64,000 bases of DNA from Candidatus Pseudomonas phytovorans (GTDB lineage: Bacteria > Pseudomonadota > Gammaproteobacteria > Pseudomonadales > Pseudomonadaceae): positions 385,001 through 449,000 of the forward strand of contig CP119325.1 of the NCBI GenBank assembly GCA_029202525.1, given 5' to 3'. Below the pieces are notes generated by a model. It had not been told where the DNA came from and made no database searches. It saw only the letters and a program-made list of their open reading frames with translations. The translations under genes and the position numbers were made by a program. Within the stretch, counting starts at the first letter, position 1, and each line of letters opens with the position of its first letter. Below are positions 8,906 through 17,332 of the stretch, in pieces.

Positions 8906-9121
8906 ATGGAACGTACCCTCAGTTCCGGTCTGGTCTTTGAAAGCAACGCCCAGCAATCCAACTCTTCGATGCCACTGCGCGCATTGTCCACTCTGCTGCT
9001 GTGGCAGCGTCGCATGGCCAGCCGCCGTCAACTGGCTCGCCTGGACGCGCGCCTGCTGGCCGACGCGGGCATCAGCGAGTCGCAACGCTACGAAGAGCTG
9101 AGCAAGCCTTTCTGGCGCTAA
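8906..9121 (+). CDS. DUF1127 small protein
   Basis: A 71-aa basic protein whose C-terminal half (WQRRMASRRQLARLDARLLADAGIS) is the DUF1127/YjiS-like arginine-rich helix. Members are short, and some are reported as RNA-binding or regulatory proteins in alpha-proteobacteria; the role here is unknown. ATG 8906 follows AAGGATGAAGC. It is monocistronic, with a strong terminator downstream and an unusually elaborate box array upstream. Confidence 0.85.
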   Translation: MERTLSSGLVFESNAQQSNSSMPLRALSTLLLWQRRMASRRQLARLDARLLADAGISESQRYEELSKPFWR

Positions 9122-9160
9122 GCACCGGCTTGCCGGCTTCGGCCGGCACCGCGAATTCTC

Positions 9161-9195
9161 AAAACCCGTTGCAGGCGACTGCAGCGGGTTTTTTG
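9161..9195 (+). terminator. Rho-independent terminator after the DUF1127 gene
   Basis: AAACCCG..TGCAG pairs with CTGCA..CGGGTTT, followed by TTTTTTG, 40 bp past the stop. Confidence 0.88.
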
Positions 9196-9239
9196 TTTCC
9201 AGATCGCATGCTAGAGCCTTCCAAGACGATAGCGGTACA

Positions 9240-9280
9240 GTTTTAAAAATATTAAAACACACCATCACAGTTTACTGGTG
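9240..9280. promoter_or_regulatory. AT-rich inverted repeats upstream of the first DUF2388 gene
   Basis: GTTTTAA-AAATA-TTAAAAC (9240-9258) is followed at once by a CACCA..TGGTG repeat (9260-9280). Both lie in the 230 bp between the DUF1127 terminator and the DUF2388 start, where the promoter must be. This is otherwise a 304-bp gap without a gene. Confidence 0.35.
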
Positions 9281-9425
9281 CGCTGTTCATTAACATCTAC
9301 AAACACCGGCGCGTGATACGCTTGGCTTAGCAGTCTGGTAAACACACTGTTGAAAAGTACCGTGACGAGCTGTGCGAGCGTCCGATAAACAGAACCACCC
9401 GACCCTAGTCCAGGAGTCCACCATC

Positions 9426-9743
9426 ATGTCCCGTAAATACCTGATTGGCGCCGCCCTGATGCTGAGCCTGGCCGGCACCGCTAACGCCACCAGCTTCGTT
9501 GTCACCACTGACGCCGTGGTAGGCGCAGTGGCCGCGTCCACCGACGCCACTTCCGATATCTCCTCTTCGTTCAAAGACGACAAGATCGTGCAGGCCGCTC
9601 GTGACGACGCCGCCAGCTTCGTTGGCAGCCAGGGCGACATCCGCGGTGCCAAGCTGGAAAGCGCTTTCCTGCACATCCGCTCGCAAATGCCGGCCCTGCA
9701 GGCCAGCGACGCGCAGCTGGCCCAGGCCATCCTGGCGCTCTGA
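9426..9743 (+). CDS. DUF2388 exported protein, copy 1
   Basis: A 105-aa protein with a signal peptide (SRKYLIGAALMLSLAGTANA) and predicted cleavage after ANA. The mature domain has the family core ARDDAASFVGSQGDIRGAKLESA. ATG 9426 is chosen because it follows CCAGGAGTCC; upstream codons give no signal peptide. It is the first of three tandem paralogues leading into the Lnb/HExxH gene. The function of DUF2388 is unknown; a periplasmic location is inferred from the signal peptide. Confidence 0.86.
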   Translation: MSRKYLIGAALMLSLAGTANATSFVVTTDAVVGAVAASTDATSDISSSFKDDKIVQAARDDAASFVGSQGDIRGAKLESAFLHIRSQMPALQASDAQLAQAILAL

Positions 9744-9831
9744 TCCCGGCTGAGCCGTTCGGCTGTGCAGGTCACCACCCGCACAGCCGCACCCACCTTT
9801 TCCGCCCACGTTCCCAGCTGTTGTAGAGCCC

Positions 9832-10125
9832 ATGCGTTATCTGTTGCCGCTGCTGTTCTCCGTTGCAGGCATGGCCAGTGCCCATGCCATGGATACCACT
9901 ACGCAAGGCCTGGTCATCACTGGCTATGTCACCAGCCAAGTCACCACCGCACCGTTTGACCGCAAACTGGTCCGCCAGGCGCGCGACGATGCTGCTGCCT
10001 TTGTCGCCAGCGACGGTCAGATCCGCGGCGTACGCCTGGAAGCCGCGCTGGAATCATTACGCCACAATTGTTCACGGCACGCCGTCGGCGACCTGGAACT
10101 GGCGCAGGCAATTCTCGTCCAATAA
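9832..10125 (+). CDS. DUF2388 exported protein, copy 2
   Basis: A 97-aa paralogue with a signal peptide (RYLLPLLFSVAGMASAHA) and the core ARDDAAAFVASDGQIRG. It is the most divergent of the three: the C-terminal helix carries an extra Cys (RHNCSRHAV) and the segment before the core is shorter. It lies 88 bp after copy 1 and 36 bp before copy 3, same strand. Confidence 0.83.
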   Translation: MRYLLPLLFSVAGMASAHAMDTTTQGLVITGYVTSQVTTAPFDRKLVRQARDDAAAFVASDGQIRGVRLEAALESLRHNCSRHAVGDLELAQAILVQ

Positions 10126-10161
10126 CTACTTCTGACTCCCTGTATTTTTCGGAGATGCTCC

Positions 10162-10482
10162 ATGCGTAAACCGCTGATTGCCGCTACCCTCGGCATGCTG
10201 CTACTGGCCGACCTGGCCCAGGCACATACTCTGGTGGCCACCAGCAACATCATCGTGCGTGCCTTTGGCCGCTCGATCGACTTCACCTCAGACACCACCA
10301 CCTCGATTCGCGACTCCAAAGTGGTGCGCGAAGCGCACGACGACGCCGCCAGCTTCGTGGCCAGCAATGGCGACATTCGCGGCGCCCAGCTTGAGGCCGC
10401 CTTCAGCACCTTGCGCGAGCGAGTACCAGAAGCGCGCGGCGCCAGCGACCAGGTACTGGCCGAAGCCATTCTTGCACTGTGA
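10162..10482 (+). CDS. DUF2388 exported protein, copy 3
   Basis: A 106-aa paralogue with a signal peptide (RKPLIAATLGMLLLADLAQA) and the core AHDDAASFVASNGDIRGAQLEAA. The first Arg of the core motif (ARDD) is His here. Its stop overlaps the GTG start of the next gene (GTGA), so translation of the two is probably coupled. Confidence 0.86.
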   Translation: MRKPLIAATLGMLLLADLAQAHTLVATSNIIVRAFGRSIDFTSDTTTSIRDSKVVREAHDDAASFVASNGDIRGAQLEAAFSTLRERVPEARGASDQVLAEAILAL

Positions 10483-12434
10483 AGCGCATGCATGCCTGGC
10501 TGCTCGGCTGCGCCCTGACGCTGCTCGGCACGCCCGTGCTGGCCGACCTGCAGCTACAGCTGCAGGCAACCGGCCTCGACTTACAACAAACCCAAGCCAC
10601 CCAGGCTCTGCTCGACGAGGCCATGGCCAAGCTGCCCCCTCGCTTCAGGCAGCAGCTGGACCGCCGCGTGCAGGTGAGCTGGAGCGACACCATGCCGGCC
10701 GATGCCTATGGCCAGGCATCGCTGGTGTCCACCCTTGAGCTCAACCGTCGCCTGCTGCCCGGCCTCACCGATGGCAGCGCCGCCACCGAGCGCACCAACC
10801 GCCCACACGGCACGGTGCGTGAAGAGCTGCTGGCCACTGTGCTGCACGAGCTCACCCATATCTACGACCGTGCCCGCCTGTGGCCCGGTGCCGAAAGTTC
10901 GCTGATTGCCCGCTGCAAGCGCCAGCAAGGCACGTTGGGCAAAGTCGGCTTGCCCGAAGAATGCCGCGGCCAGGCCGAGCGCCGCTTCACCCTCAGCGAC
11001 GACCCACGCCTGCTCGACCTGGCCGGCTGGCAGCAGTATGTGGGCCGACGTGGCGAGCGCGAGCAGCACAATGGCCAGTTCGTGCGCAGCCCCGACAGTT
11101 ATGAGCTGAGCAGCCCCAAGGAATACATCGCGGTCAACATGGAGTATTTCCTCCTCGACCCGAGCTACGGCTGCCGCCGCCCGGCACTGAACCAATACCT
11201 GCGCGAGCACTTCGGCTGGGCACCGCAACAAGATAGCTGCGCCAAGGGCCTGCCGTTCATCAACGCAGGCAGCGACTTCGCCCGCCAGCCGCTGGGAGAA
11301 ATCGACCCCGAGCGGGTCTATGAAGTGGACTACCTGCTGGCCGAAGCCAACCAGAACCTGGTCAGCCGCTGGGGCCACAGCATGCTGCGCCTGGTGATCT
11401 GCAAGCCCGGCCGCCCGCGCGGGCCGGACTGCCGCCTGGACCTCGACCAGAGCCTGGTGCTGTCTTACCGCGCCTTCGTCAACGATGTGCAGCTGTCCAG
11501 TTGGGACGGTTTAGTGGGCGTATACCCATCGCGGTTGTTCGTGCTGCCACTGGGCCAGGTGATCGACGAGTACACCAAGACCGAGCTACGCAGCCTGGCC
11601 TCGGTACCCTTGAAGCTCAACCGCGGTGAAGTCGAGAACCTGGTCCGCCAGGCCGCAGAGATGCACTGGGGGTATGACGGCAACTACTGGTTCCTGTCCA
11701 ACAACTGTGCGGTGGAGTCGTTGAAACTGCTGCGCAGTGGCACCGCCAACCCACGCCTGAATGACCTCGACAGCATCATGCCCAACGGTTTGCTGGCCGT
11801 GCTCAAGGGCAGGGGGCTGGCCGACACCAGCGTGCTTGATGACCCGCGCGAGGCACTGCGCCTGGGCTACCGTTTCGACTCTTACCGCGACCGCTACCAG
11901 GCCATGTTCGACGTGCTGAGGAAGCAACTGCCAATCAAGCAGGCGCAAGTGGAAGACTGGCTGGCCCAGGATGCCGAACAACGGCGCCCGTGGTTCGCTC
12001 AAGCCGACCTGCGCACCAGCGCTGCCTTGCTGCTGCTTGAACAGGCCAGCTTGCGCCGGCAACTCCTGCTGGCCCAGGACGAGGTCAAGCAGCGCTACCT
12101 GAATGCCGCAGCGCTGAAAGATGGCAGCATCAACAAAGCTGACGCCACCCTCAAGCAGATGCTCGCCAACAGCGGTTTCCTCAGCCGCCCGGCAGAGTTG
12201 CTCGATGCCAAGGGCTACGGGCTGCCGCAACCTGAAGAGCGTAAGCACCTTGAGCAGGTGAGCAGCGAGCGCCAGGCGCAACTGTTGCGCCTGAGCACCA
12301 GCCTGGACAAAGAGGTGAGGGCGCTGCTGGAGCCATCACGCGCCAAGGAAATTGCCGCGGTCGAGGCCAATGTGAAACAGATCGGCGAGCACTTGCGGGC
12401 GCTGCACAAGGCTGCGGGTGGCTTGCAGTTGTGA
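10479..12434 (+). CDS. Exported HExxH plus Lnb/DUF4105-domain protein
   Basis: A 651-aa protein with a signal peptide (cleavage near residue 22, VLA). Residues about 30-250 contain HELTH (His123, Glu124, His127), a zinc metallopeptidase motif, and a later SPKEYIAVNMEYF segment (211-223) that could supply a glutamate ligand. Residues about 275-430 match the Lnb N-terminal periplasmic domain (DUF4105), with the conserved WGHSMLR (His300) and SNNC (Cys410). The remaining C-terminus is helical. Two potentially catalytic modules in one chain is what I infer, not what is proven. GTG 10479 overlaps the preceding stop; ATG 10488 is an alternative. Confidence 0.82.
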   Translation: MKRMHAWLLGCALTLLGTPVLADLQLQLQATGLDLQQTQATQALLDEAMAKLPPRFRQQLDRRVQVSWSDTMPADAYGQASLVSTLELNRRLLPGLTDGSAATERTNRPHGTVREELLATVLHELTHIYDRARLWPGAESSLIARCKRQQGTLGKVGLPEECRGQAERRFTLSDDPRLLDLAGWQQYVGRRGEREQHNGQFVRSPDSYELSSPKEYIAVNMEYFLLDPSYGCRRPALNQYLREHFGWAPQQDSCAKGLPFINAGSDFARQPLGEIDPERVYEVDYLLAEANQNLVSRWGHSMLRLVICKPGRPRGPDCRLDLDQSLVLSYRAFVNDVQLSSWDGLVGVYPSRLFVLPLGQVIDEYTKTELRSLASVPLKLNRGEVENLVRQAAEMHWGYDGNYWFLSNNCAVESLKLLRSGTANPRLNDLDSIMPNGLLAVLKGRGLADTSVLDDPREALRLGYRFDSYRDRYQAMFDVLRKQLPIKQAQVEDWLAQDAEQRRPWFAQADLRTSAALLLLEQASLRRQLLLAQDEVKQRYLNAAALKDGSINKADATLKQMLANSGFLSRPAELLDAKGYGLPQPEERKHLEQVSSERQAQLLRLSTSLDKEVRALLEPSRAKEIAAVEANVKQIGEHLRALHKAAGGLQL

Positions 12435-12445
12435 TGTTGCCTGTG

Positions 12446-12542
12446 CCGGCCTCTTCGCGGGTGAACCCGCTCCCACAGGATCATCACAATCTCGAGACCT
12501 GTGTTATCCCTGTGGGAGCGCGTTCACCCGCGAAGAGGCCGG
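12446..12542. repeat. REP pair (inverted)
   Basis: Two P. putida REP copies in opposite orientation: 12446-12479 (core GCGGGTGAACCCGC) and 12509-12542 (core GCGTTCACCCGC, with one mismatch in the stem). They lie between two convergent genes. Confidence 0.88.
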
Positions 12543-12559
12543 CACAGGCGGTACAAAGC

Positions 12560-12961
12560 CTACAGGCTCTCCTCAGCCTCGGAAGGCAGATCCTCATCCA
12601 GATGTAGCCAGGCCAACCGGCTACCCACCCAGATATGCCGGTTGGCCCTGACCCGCTCCGGGTGATCCAGCGTCGCCACCGTTACATCGACCGTTTCCGG
12701 GCTATGGGTAGTCACCAGCGCCACATGCGCTCCGCAATGCCCACAGAAGTACCGGCTGCAACTGGCCGGCGCCTCATAGCAGTTCGGCTCACCCGCCAAC
12801 CACTGAAACCCCGAACGGGGCAAGGTGAGCCAGGTTACCACCAGCCCGCCGCTGACCCGGCGACAGATCGTACAGTGGCAGTGGGCGATGTCTGTCAGTT
12901 CACCCTCCACCCGGTAACGCAAAGCGCCGCAATGGCAGCCACCTTCGGTCACATTCTGCAT
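12560..12961 (-). CDS. GFA / CENP-V family zinc-binding protein
   Basis: A 133-aa protein of the glutathione-dependent formaldehyde-activating (GFA/Mss4-like) fold. Zinc-binding cysteines are visible as GGCHCG (Cys9, Cys11), HCHCTIC (Cys28, Cys30, Cys33) and YFCGHCG (Cys73, Cys76). Family members are usually uncharacterised, and a formaldehyde-activating function should not be assumed. ATG 12961 follows an AGAGG-type site. It is a single gene, with no functional partner adjacent. Confidence 0.85.
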   Translation of the reverse strand: MQNVTEGGCHCGALRYRVEGELTDIAHCHCTICRRVSGGLVVTWLTLPRSGFQWLAGEPNCYEAPASCSRYFCGHCGAHVALVTTHSPETVDVTVATLDHPERVRANRHIWVGSRLAWLHLDEDLPSEAEESL

Positions 12962-13228
12962 CACCTACCTCTCGTCGCCTTTGCCTCAGCGAAAGCTGGC
13001 TGAAAGCTTGTGCTCATAGGATAGCCCCCACTACCGGCACAAGACCGGTCAGCCAGGGCACCCGGTAAACACCGCGCCCGGCCCAATCAACAACAACAAT
13101 GGTGATTCTGATGTGTTCCTGTGCCCGCCTTCCTGCAGTCCCCCTCCGCATGCTCCCTGCGCAGCGCCTGACGCGCTGATCCGCCCGAATCGACTTTCCT
13201 TTCGCCGCGCCACGCCTGGAGTATTGCC

Positions 13229-14536
13229 ATGCTGACCTTCCTCGGCTTTGCCATGGTCATCACCTTCATGTACCTGATCATGACCAAGCGCCTGTCGGCC
13301 TTGATCGCACTGATCCTGGTACCGATCCTGTTCGCCCTGTTCGGCGGTTTCTCCGCCAAGATCGGCCCCATGATGCTCGAAGGCATCAGCAAGCTCGCAC
13401 CTACCGGCGTGATGCTGATGTTCGCCATCCTCTACTTCGCCCTGATGATCGACTCCGGCCTGTTCGACCCGGCCGTGCGCAAGATCCTCAAGCTGGTCAA
13501 GGGCGACCCGCTTAAAGTCTCTGTCGGCACTGCCGTGCTGGCCCTGGTGGTCTCGCTCGACGGTGACGGCGCCACCACCTACATGATCTGCTGCGCCGCG
13601 ATGCTGCCGATGTACAGCCGCCTGGGCATGAGCCCGCGGATCATGGCCGGCCTGATCATTCTCGCCGGCGGGGTGATGAACATGACCCCTTGGGGTGGCC
13701 CGACTGCACGTGCCGCCAGTGCCCTGCACGTAGACCCGTCGGACATCTTCGTGCCGATGATCCCGGCCATGCTGTTCGGCGTGTTGGCGATCCTGGGCAT
13801 TGCCTATATGTACGGCAAACGTGAGCGTGCCCGCCTGGGCGAGCTGCACCTGCCTACCGACGACATCGACCACAGCGAGATCACCGTCTCGCAATACCCG
13901 GAAGCGCGCCGGCCCAAGCTGCTGTACTTCAACGGCGCGCTCACTGCGGCCCTGATGGTCGCGCTGATCATGGGCCTGCTGCCGCTGCCGGTGCTGTTCA
14001 TGATCGCCTTCAGCATCGCCATGATCGTCAACTACCCGTGCCTGCAACAGCAGAAGGACCGCATCGCCGCTCACGCCGGTAGCGTGCTGGCCGTGACCGG
14101 GCTGATTTTCGCCGCTGGCATCTTCACCGGCATCCTGTCGGGTACCGGCATGGTCGACGCCATGTCCAAGAGCCTGCTGGCGGTCATCCCCGAAGCGCTG
14201 GGCCCGTACCTGGCGGTAATCACCGCGATCGTGAGCATGCCGTTCACCTTCTTCATGTCCAACGATGCCTTCTACTACGGCGTACTGCCTGTGCTGGCCG
14301 AAGCCGCCAGCCACTACGGCATCACCCCGGTGGAAATGGCCCGTGCCTCGATCGTTGGGCAGCCGGTACACCTGCTCAGCCCGCTGGTACCCTCCACCTA
14401 CCTGCTGGTGGCCCTGGCCGGTATCGAGTTCGGCGATCATCAGCGCTTCACGCTCAAGTGGGCAGTGCTGGTATGCCTGTGCATAATGTTCGCCGCGCTG
14501 CTGATGGGGATTTTCCCGCTGTTCAGTAGTCTTTAA
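13229..14536 (+). CDS. CitMHS-family citrate/divalent-metal transporter
   Basis: A 435-aa inner-membrane protein with about 12 hydrophobic segments. It matches the CitMHS family (metal-citrate:H+ symport): the ALVVSLDGDGATTYMICCAAMLP and GGVMNMTPWGGPTARA segments are hallmark repeats. Family members import citrate complexed with Mg2+ or Ca2+; which metal is used cannot be read from sequence. It is monocistronic or weakly linked to the terC-like gene 69 bp downstream. Confidence 0.88.
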   Translation: MLTFLGFAMVITFMYLIMTKRLSALIALILVPILFALFGGFSAKIGPMMLEGISKLAPTGVMLMFAILYFALMIDSGLFDPAVRKILKLVKGDPLKVSVGTAVLALVVSLDGDGATTYMICCAAMLPMYSRLGMSPRIMAGLIILAGGVMNMTPWGGPTARAASALHVDPSDIFVPMIPAMLFGVLAILGIAYMYGKRERARLGELHLPTDDIDHSEITVSQYPEARRPKLLYFNGALTAALMVALIMGLLPLPVLFMIAFSIAMIVNYPCLQQQKDRIAAHAGSVLAVTGLIFAAGIFTGILSGTGMVDAMSKSLLAVIPEALGPYLAVITAIVSMPFTFFMSNDAFYYGVLPVLAEAASHYGITPVEMARASIVGQPVHLLSPLVPSTYLLVALAGIEFGDHQRFTLKWAVLVCLCIMFAALLMGIFPLFSSL

Positions 14537-14605
14537 TACTTACGTATCACCTACGCGACGTGCCCTGAACGGGGCATGTTGCCATTACCGCTCGAAGGAA
14601 ATTAC

Positions 14606-15376
14606 ATGGAATGGCTGACCAGCCCGGAAATCTGGGTTGCCTTTTTTACCCTTACCGCGCTTGAGATCGTCCTAGGGATCGACAACATCATCATGATCTC
14701 GATCCTGGTCAGCCGCATGCCCAAGCACATGCAGCCGCGCACCCGGATCTTCGGCCTGGCCCTGGCCATGGTCACCCGCATCCTGCTGCTGCTGTCGATT
14801 ACCTGGGTCATGCGCCTTACCGCCGACCTGTTCGTGGTGTTCGGCCAAGGCATCTCCGGCCGTGACCTGATCCTGTTCTTCGGTGGCCTGTTCCTGCTGT
14901 GGAAAAGCTCGCAAGAGATCTACCACGGCCTGGAAGGCGAAGACGAAAACCCGGATGGGCCGAAAGGCGCAGGTGGCAAGTTCTTCTACACCATCATCCA
15001 GATCGCCATCATCGACATCGTGTTCTCGCTGGACTCGGTAATCACCGCCGTGGGCATGGTCTCCCACGTGCCGGTGATGATCGCCGCCATCGTTGTAGCC
15101 GTGCTGGTGATGATGCTGTGTGCCGGTGCCATCAGCAACTTCATCGACAAACACCCGTCACTGAAGATGCTCGCACTTTCGTTCCTGATCGTCGTCGGTA
15201 CCGTGCTGATCGCCGAGGCTTTCGATGTGCACGTGCCGAAGGGCTACGTTTACTTCGCCATGGCCTTCTCGCTGGCGGTGGAAGCCATCAACATCCGCAT
15301 GCGCACGGCTGCCGCCCGCAAGGATGGCAAAGAGCATGACCCGGTGAAGCTGCGCAAGGACATCCCGGGTCAGTAA
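14606..15376 (+). CDS. TerC-family integral membrane protein
   Basis: A 256-aa protein with seven to nine membrane spans and the TerC signatures LEIVLGIDNIIMISI and IAIIDIVFSLDSVITAVGM, containing the conserved membrane aspartates. TerC-family proteins are linked to manganese or other metal export, sometimes to metallate secreted enzymes; the specific cargo is unknown. ATG 14606 follows CGAAGGAAATT; an ATG 30 bp upstream lacks a ribosome site. A terminator follows. Confidence 0.88.
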   Translation: MEWLTSPEIWVAFFTLTALEIVLGIDNIIMISILVSRMPKHMQPRTRIFGLALAMVTRILLLLSITWVMRLTADLFVVFGQGISGRDLILFFGGLFLLWKSSQEIYHGLEGEDENPDGPKGAGGKFFYTIIQIAIIDIVFSLDSVITAVGMVSHVPVMIAAIVVAVLVMMLCAGAISNFIDKHPSLKMLALSFLIVVGTVLIAEAFDVHVPKGYVYFAMAFSLAVEAINIRMRTAAARKDGKEHDPVKLRKDIPGQ

Positions 15377-15396
15377 GACCTCGGAGTGATGCACAC

Positions 15397-15421
15397 AAAG
15401 GGCCCTTCGGGCCCTTTTTCA
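15397..15421 (+). terminator. Rho-independent terminator after the terC-like gene
   Basis: AAAGGGCCC-ttc-GGGCCCTTTTT, 20 bp past the stop. Confidence 0.92.
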
Positions 15422-15445
15422 TGGCTGCATGCCTGTGCACGCCCT

Positions 15446-15483
15446 TGAGGGAGCGGGCGAGCCCGCGAAGAGGCCGGCACAGG
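15446..15483. repeat. Single REP element
   Basis: Reverse-orientation copy with core GCGGGCGAGCCCGC followed by GAAGAGGCCGG. The tail reads GAGGGAGC instead of GTGGGAGC. There is no partner copy nearby. Confidence 0.75.
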
Positions 15484-15643
15484 CAAACATTCATTTCCCA
15501 TGTGTTTCAAATAAATGAGCACCATGCGAAGCTAGCGACAACTACGCAAAACAACTAAAGCTTTGAGTGAGCACTGAAAATTCTTCAAACGCTCACGTTT
15601 CTTTTCTTGGCCCGCTGGGCCAGCGCAACAGGGGGCCTTCGCC

Positions 15644-17302
15644 ATGCTGACCCTGCTCAACCTGCTCTCGGCCGTGACGCTTCTGGTCTGGGGCACCCAT
15701 ATCGTGCGTACCGGCATTCTCCGGGTCTTCGGCTCGAACCTGCGGCGCATCATTAGCCAGAACATGGACAAGCGCCCGCTGGCGTTCATCGCCGGCATTC
15801 TGGTTACCGCCATGGTGCAAAGCAGCAACGCCACGGCCATGTTGGTTACGTCATTCGTTGGCCAGGGCCTGATGGCCATGACCCCAGCCTTGGCGATCAT
15901 GCTGGGTGCCGATGTGGGTACTGCACTGATGGCCCGGGTGCTCACCTTCGACCTGTCGTGGCTGTCACCGCTGCTGATCTTTCTGGGCGTGATTTTCTTC
16001 CTCTCGCGCAAGCAGACACGGGCTGGCCAACTGGGCCGGGTAGGTATCGGGCTTGGCCTGATCATTCTGGCACTTGAGCTGATCGTGCAGGCAGCTGCGC
16101 CGATCACCCATGCCCAGGGCGTGAAGGTGCTGTTTGCTTCCCTGACCGGTGACATCATGCTGGACGCCCTGGTCGGCGCCCTGTTCGCCATGATTTCCTA
16201 TTCCAGCCTGGCCGCCGTACTGCTCACTGCGACATTGGCTGGCGCCGAAGTCATCAGCCTGCCGGTTGCCATCGGCCTCGTGGTCGGCGCCAACATCGGC
16301 AGTGGCCTGCTGGCGTTCATCAGCACCAGCATGCAGAACACCGCCGGGCGCCGGGTGGCCTTGGGCAGCCTGCTGTACAAGCTGCTCGGCCTGATCCTCA
16401 TCATCCCGGTGCTGCACCCGTTGGTGGAGTGGATGGACTCGCTGAGCTTCAGCCCGCAAGAGCTGGTCATCGGCTTCCACTTGCTCTACAACACGCTGCG
16501 CTGCCTGCTCATGCTGCCTACGGTCAAACTCATGGGCCGGCTGTGCAATACCCTGCTGCCCGAGCGCGAAAACGGCAACGGCCAAGTGCGACCACGGCAC
16601 CTCGACGCCTCGGCACTGGAAACACCCAGCCTGGCCTTGGCCAATGCATGCCGTGAAACCCTGCGGCTGGGCGATATCGTCGACAGCCTGCTAGAGGCCA
16701 TGCTCGGAGCCCTGCGCGGCACCCAGACCGCTCTGCCACAGCAGGTTCGCACCCTGGGCGAAGACGCCGAAGCCCTGTACAGCGCGATCAAGCTGTACCT
16801 GGCGCAGATGTCGCGCGAAGACCTCAGCGAGCACGACAACCGCCGCTGGGCCGAAATCATCGAACTGGCGATCAACCTCAAGCTGGCCTGCGACCTGATC
16901 GAGCGCATGCTGCGCAAGGTCCAGCAGCAGAAAACCAGCCAGCGTCGGGAGTTTTCCCAGACAGGCCTTGAGGAACTGACTGGCCTGCAAGAGCAGTTAC
17001 TGGCCAACTTGCGCCTGGGCCTGTCGGTGTTTCTCAGTGCCGACCCGGAAAGCGCCCGCTTGCTGCTAAGGGAAAAACGCCGTTTTCGCGCCCAGGAACG
17101 GCGCCTGGCGCACGCCCATGTCAGCCGCCTTCAGCGTAAGGTGGTGCAAAGTATCGAGACCAGTTCGCTACACTTGGAGCTGATCGCCGACATGAAGCGG
17201 TTGAACTCTTTGTTCTGCAGCAGTGCCTATGTGGTACTGGGCGGCTCGGACACCGGCGGCCTGATGCTCGACAGCGTGCCGGACGAAGCCCGTCTGCCCT
17301 GA
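15644..17302 (+). CDS. Na+/phosphate cotransporter family protein with PhoU-like C-terminus
   Basis: A 552-aa protein. The N-terminal half (about 1-300) is a membrane domain of the NptA/PNaS type, with the repeat signature MVQSSNATAMLVTSFVGQG and a second inverted repeat around SYSSLAAVLLTATLAGAE. The C-terminal half (about 340-540) is an all-helical PhoU-like domain. Such proteins move phosphate, sometimes outward. A REP separates it from the terC-like gene, and it lies 30 bp upstream of the M16 peptidase gene with which it may be co-transcribed. Confidence 0.86.
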   Translation: MLTLLNLLSAVTLLVWGTHIVRTGILRVFGSNLRRIISQNMDKRPLAFIAGILVTAMVQSSNATAMLVTSFVGQGLMAMTPALAIMLGADVGTALMARVLTFDLSWLSPLLIFLGVIFFLSRKQTRAGQLGRVGIGLGLIILALELIVQAAAPITHAQGVKVLFASLTGDIMLDALVGALFAMISYSSLAAVLLTATLAGAEVISLPVAIGLVVGANIGSGLLAFISTSMQNTAGRRVALGSLLYKLLGLILIIPVLHPLVEWMDSLSFSPQELVIGFHLLYNTLRCLLMLPTVKLMGRLCNTLLPERENGNGQVRPRHLDASALETPSLALANACRETLRLGDIVDSLLEAMLGALRGTQTALPQQVRTLGEDAEALYSAIKLYLAQMSREDLSEHDNRRWAEIIELAINLKLACDLIERMLRKVQQQKTSQRREFSQTGLEELTGLQEQLLANLRLGLSVFLSADPESARLLLREKRRFRAQERRLAHAHVSRLQRKVVQSIETSSLHLELIADMKRLNSLFCSSAYVVLGGSDTGGLMLDSVPDEARLP

Positions 17303-17332
17303 TTTCACCCACCAGAGGACCTTCGCTCGCTC

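Noticed and set aside
13049..14440. 463-codon minus-strand open frame, His/Gln-rich
   Set aside because: It lies antisense to the clear CitMHS transporter gene. His/Gln/Asp-rich composition is what the third frame of a high-GC membrane gene gives.
14537..14605. Manganese riboswitch (yybP-ykoY) upstream of the terC-like gene
   Set aside because: The leader is only 69 bp and lacks the conserved yybP-ykoY sequences. I see just a weak TGCCC/GGGCA stem.
14537..15376. Tellurite-resistance function for the TerC-like protein
   Set aside because: The terZABDE partners are absent, so only the family-level role (metal export) is supported.
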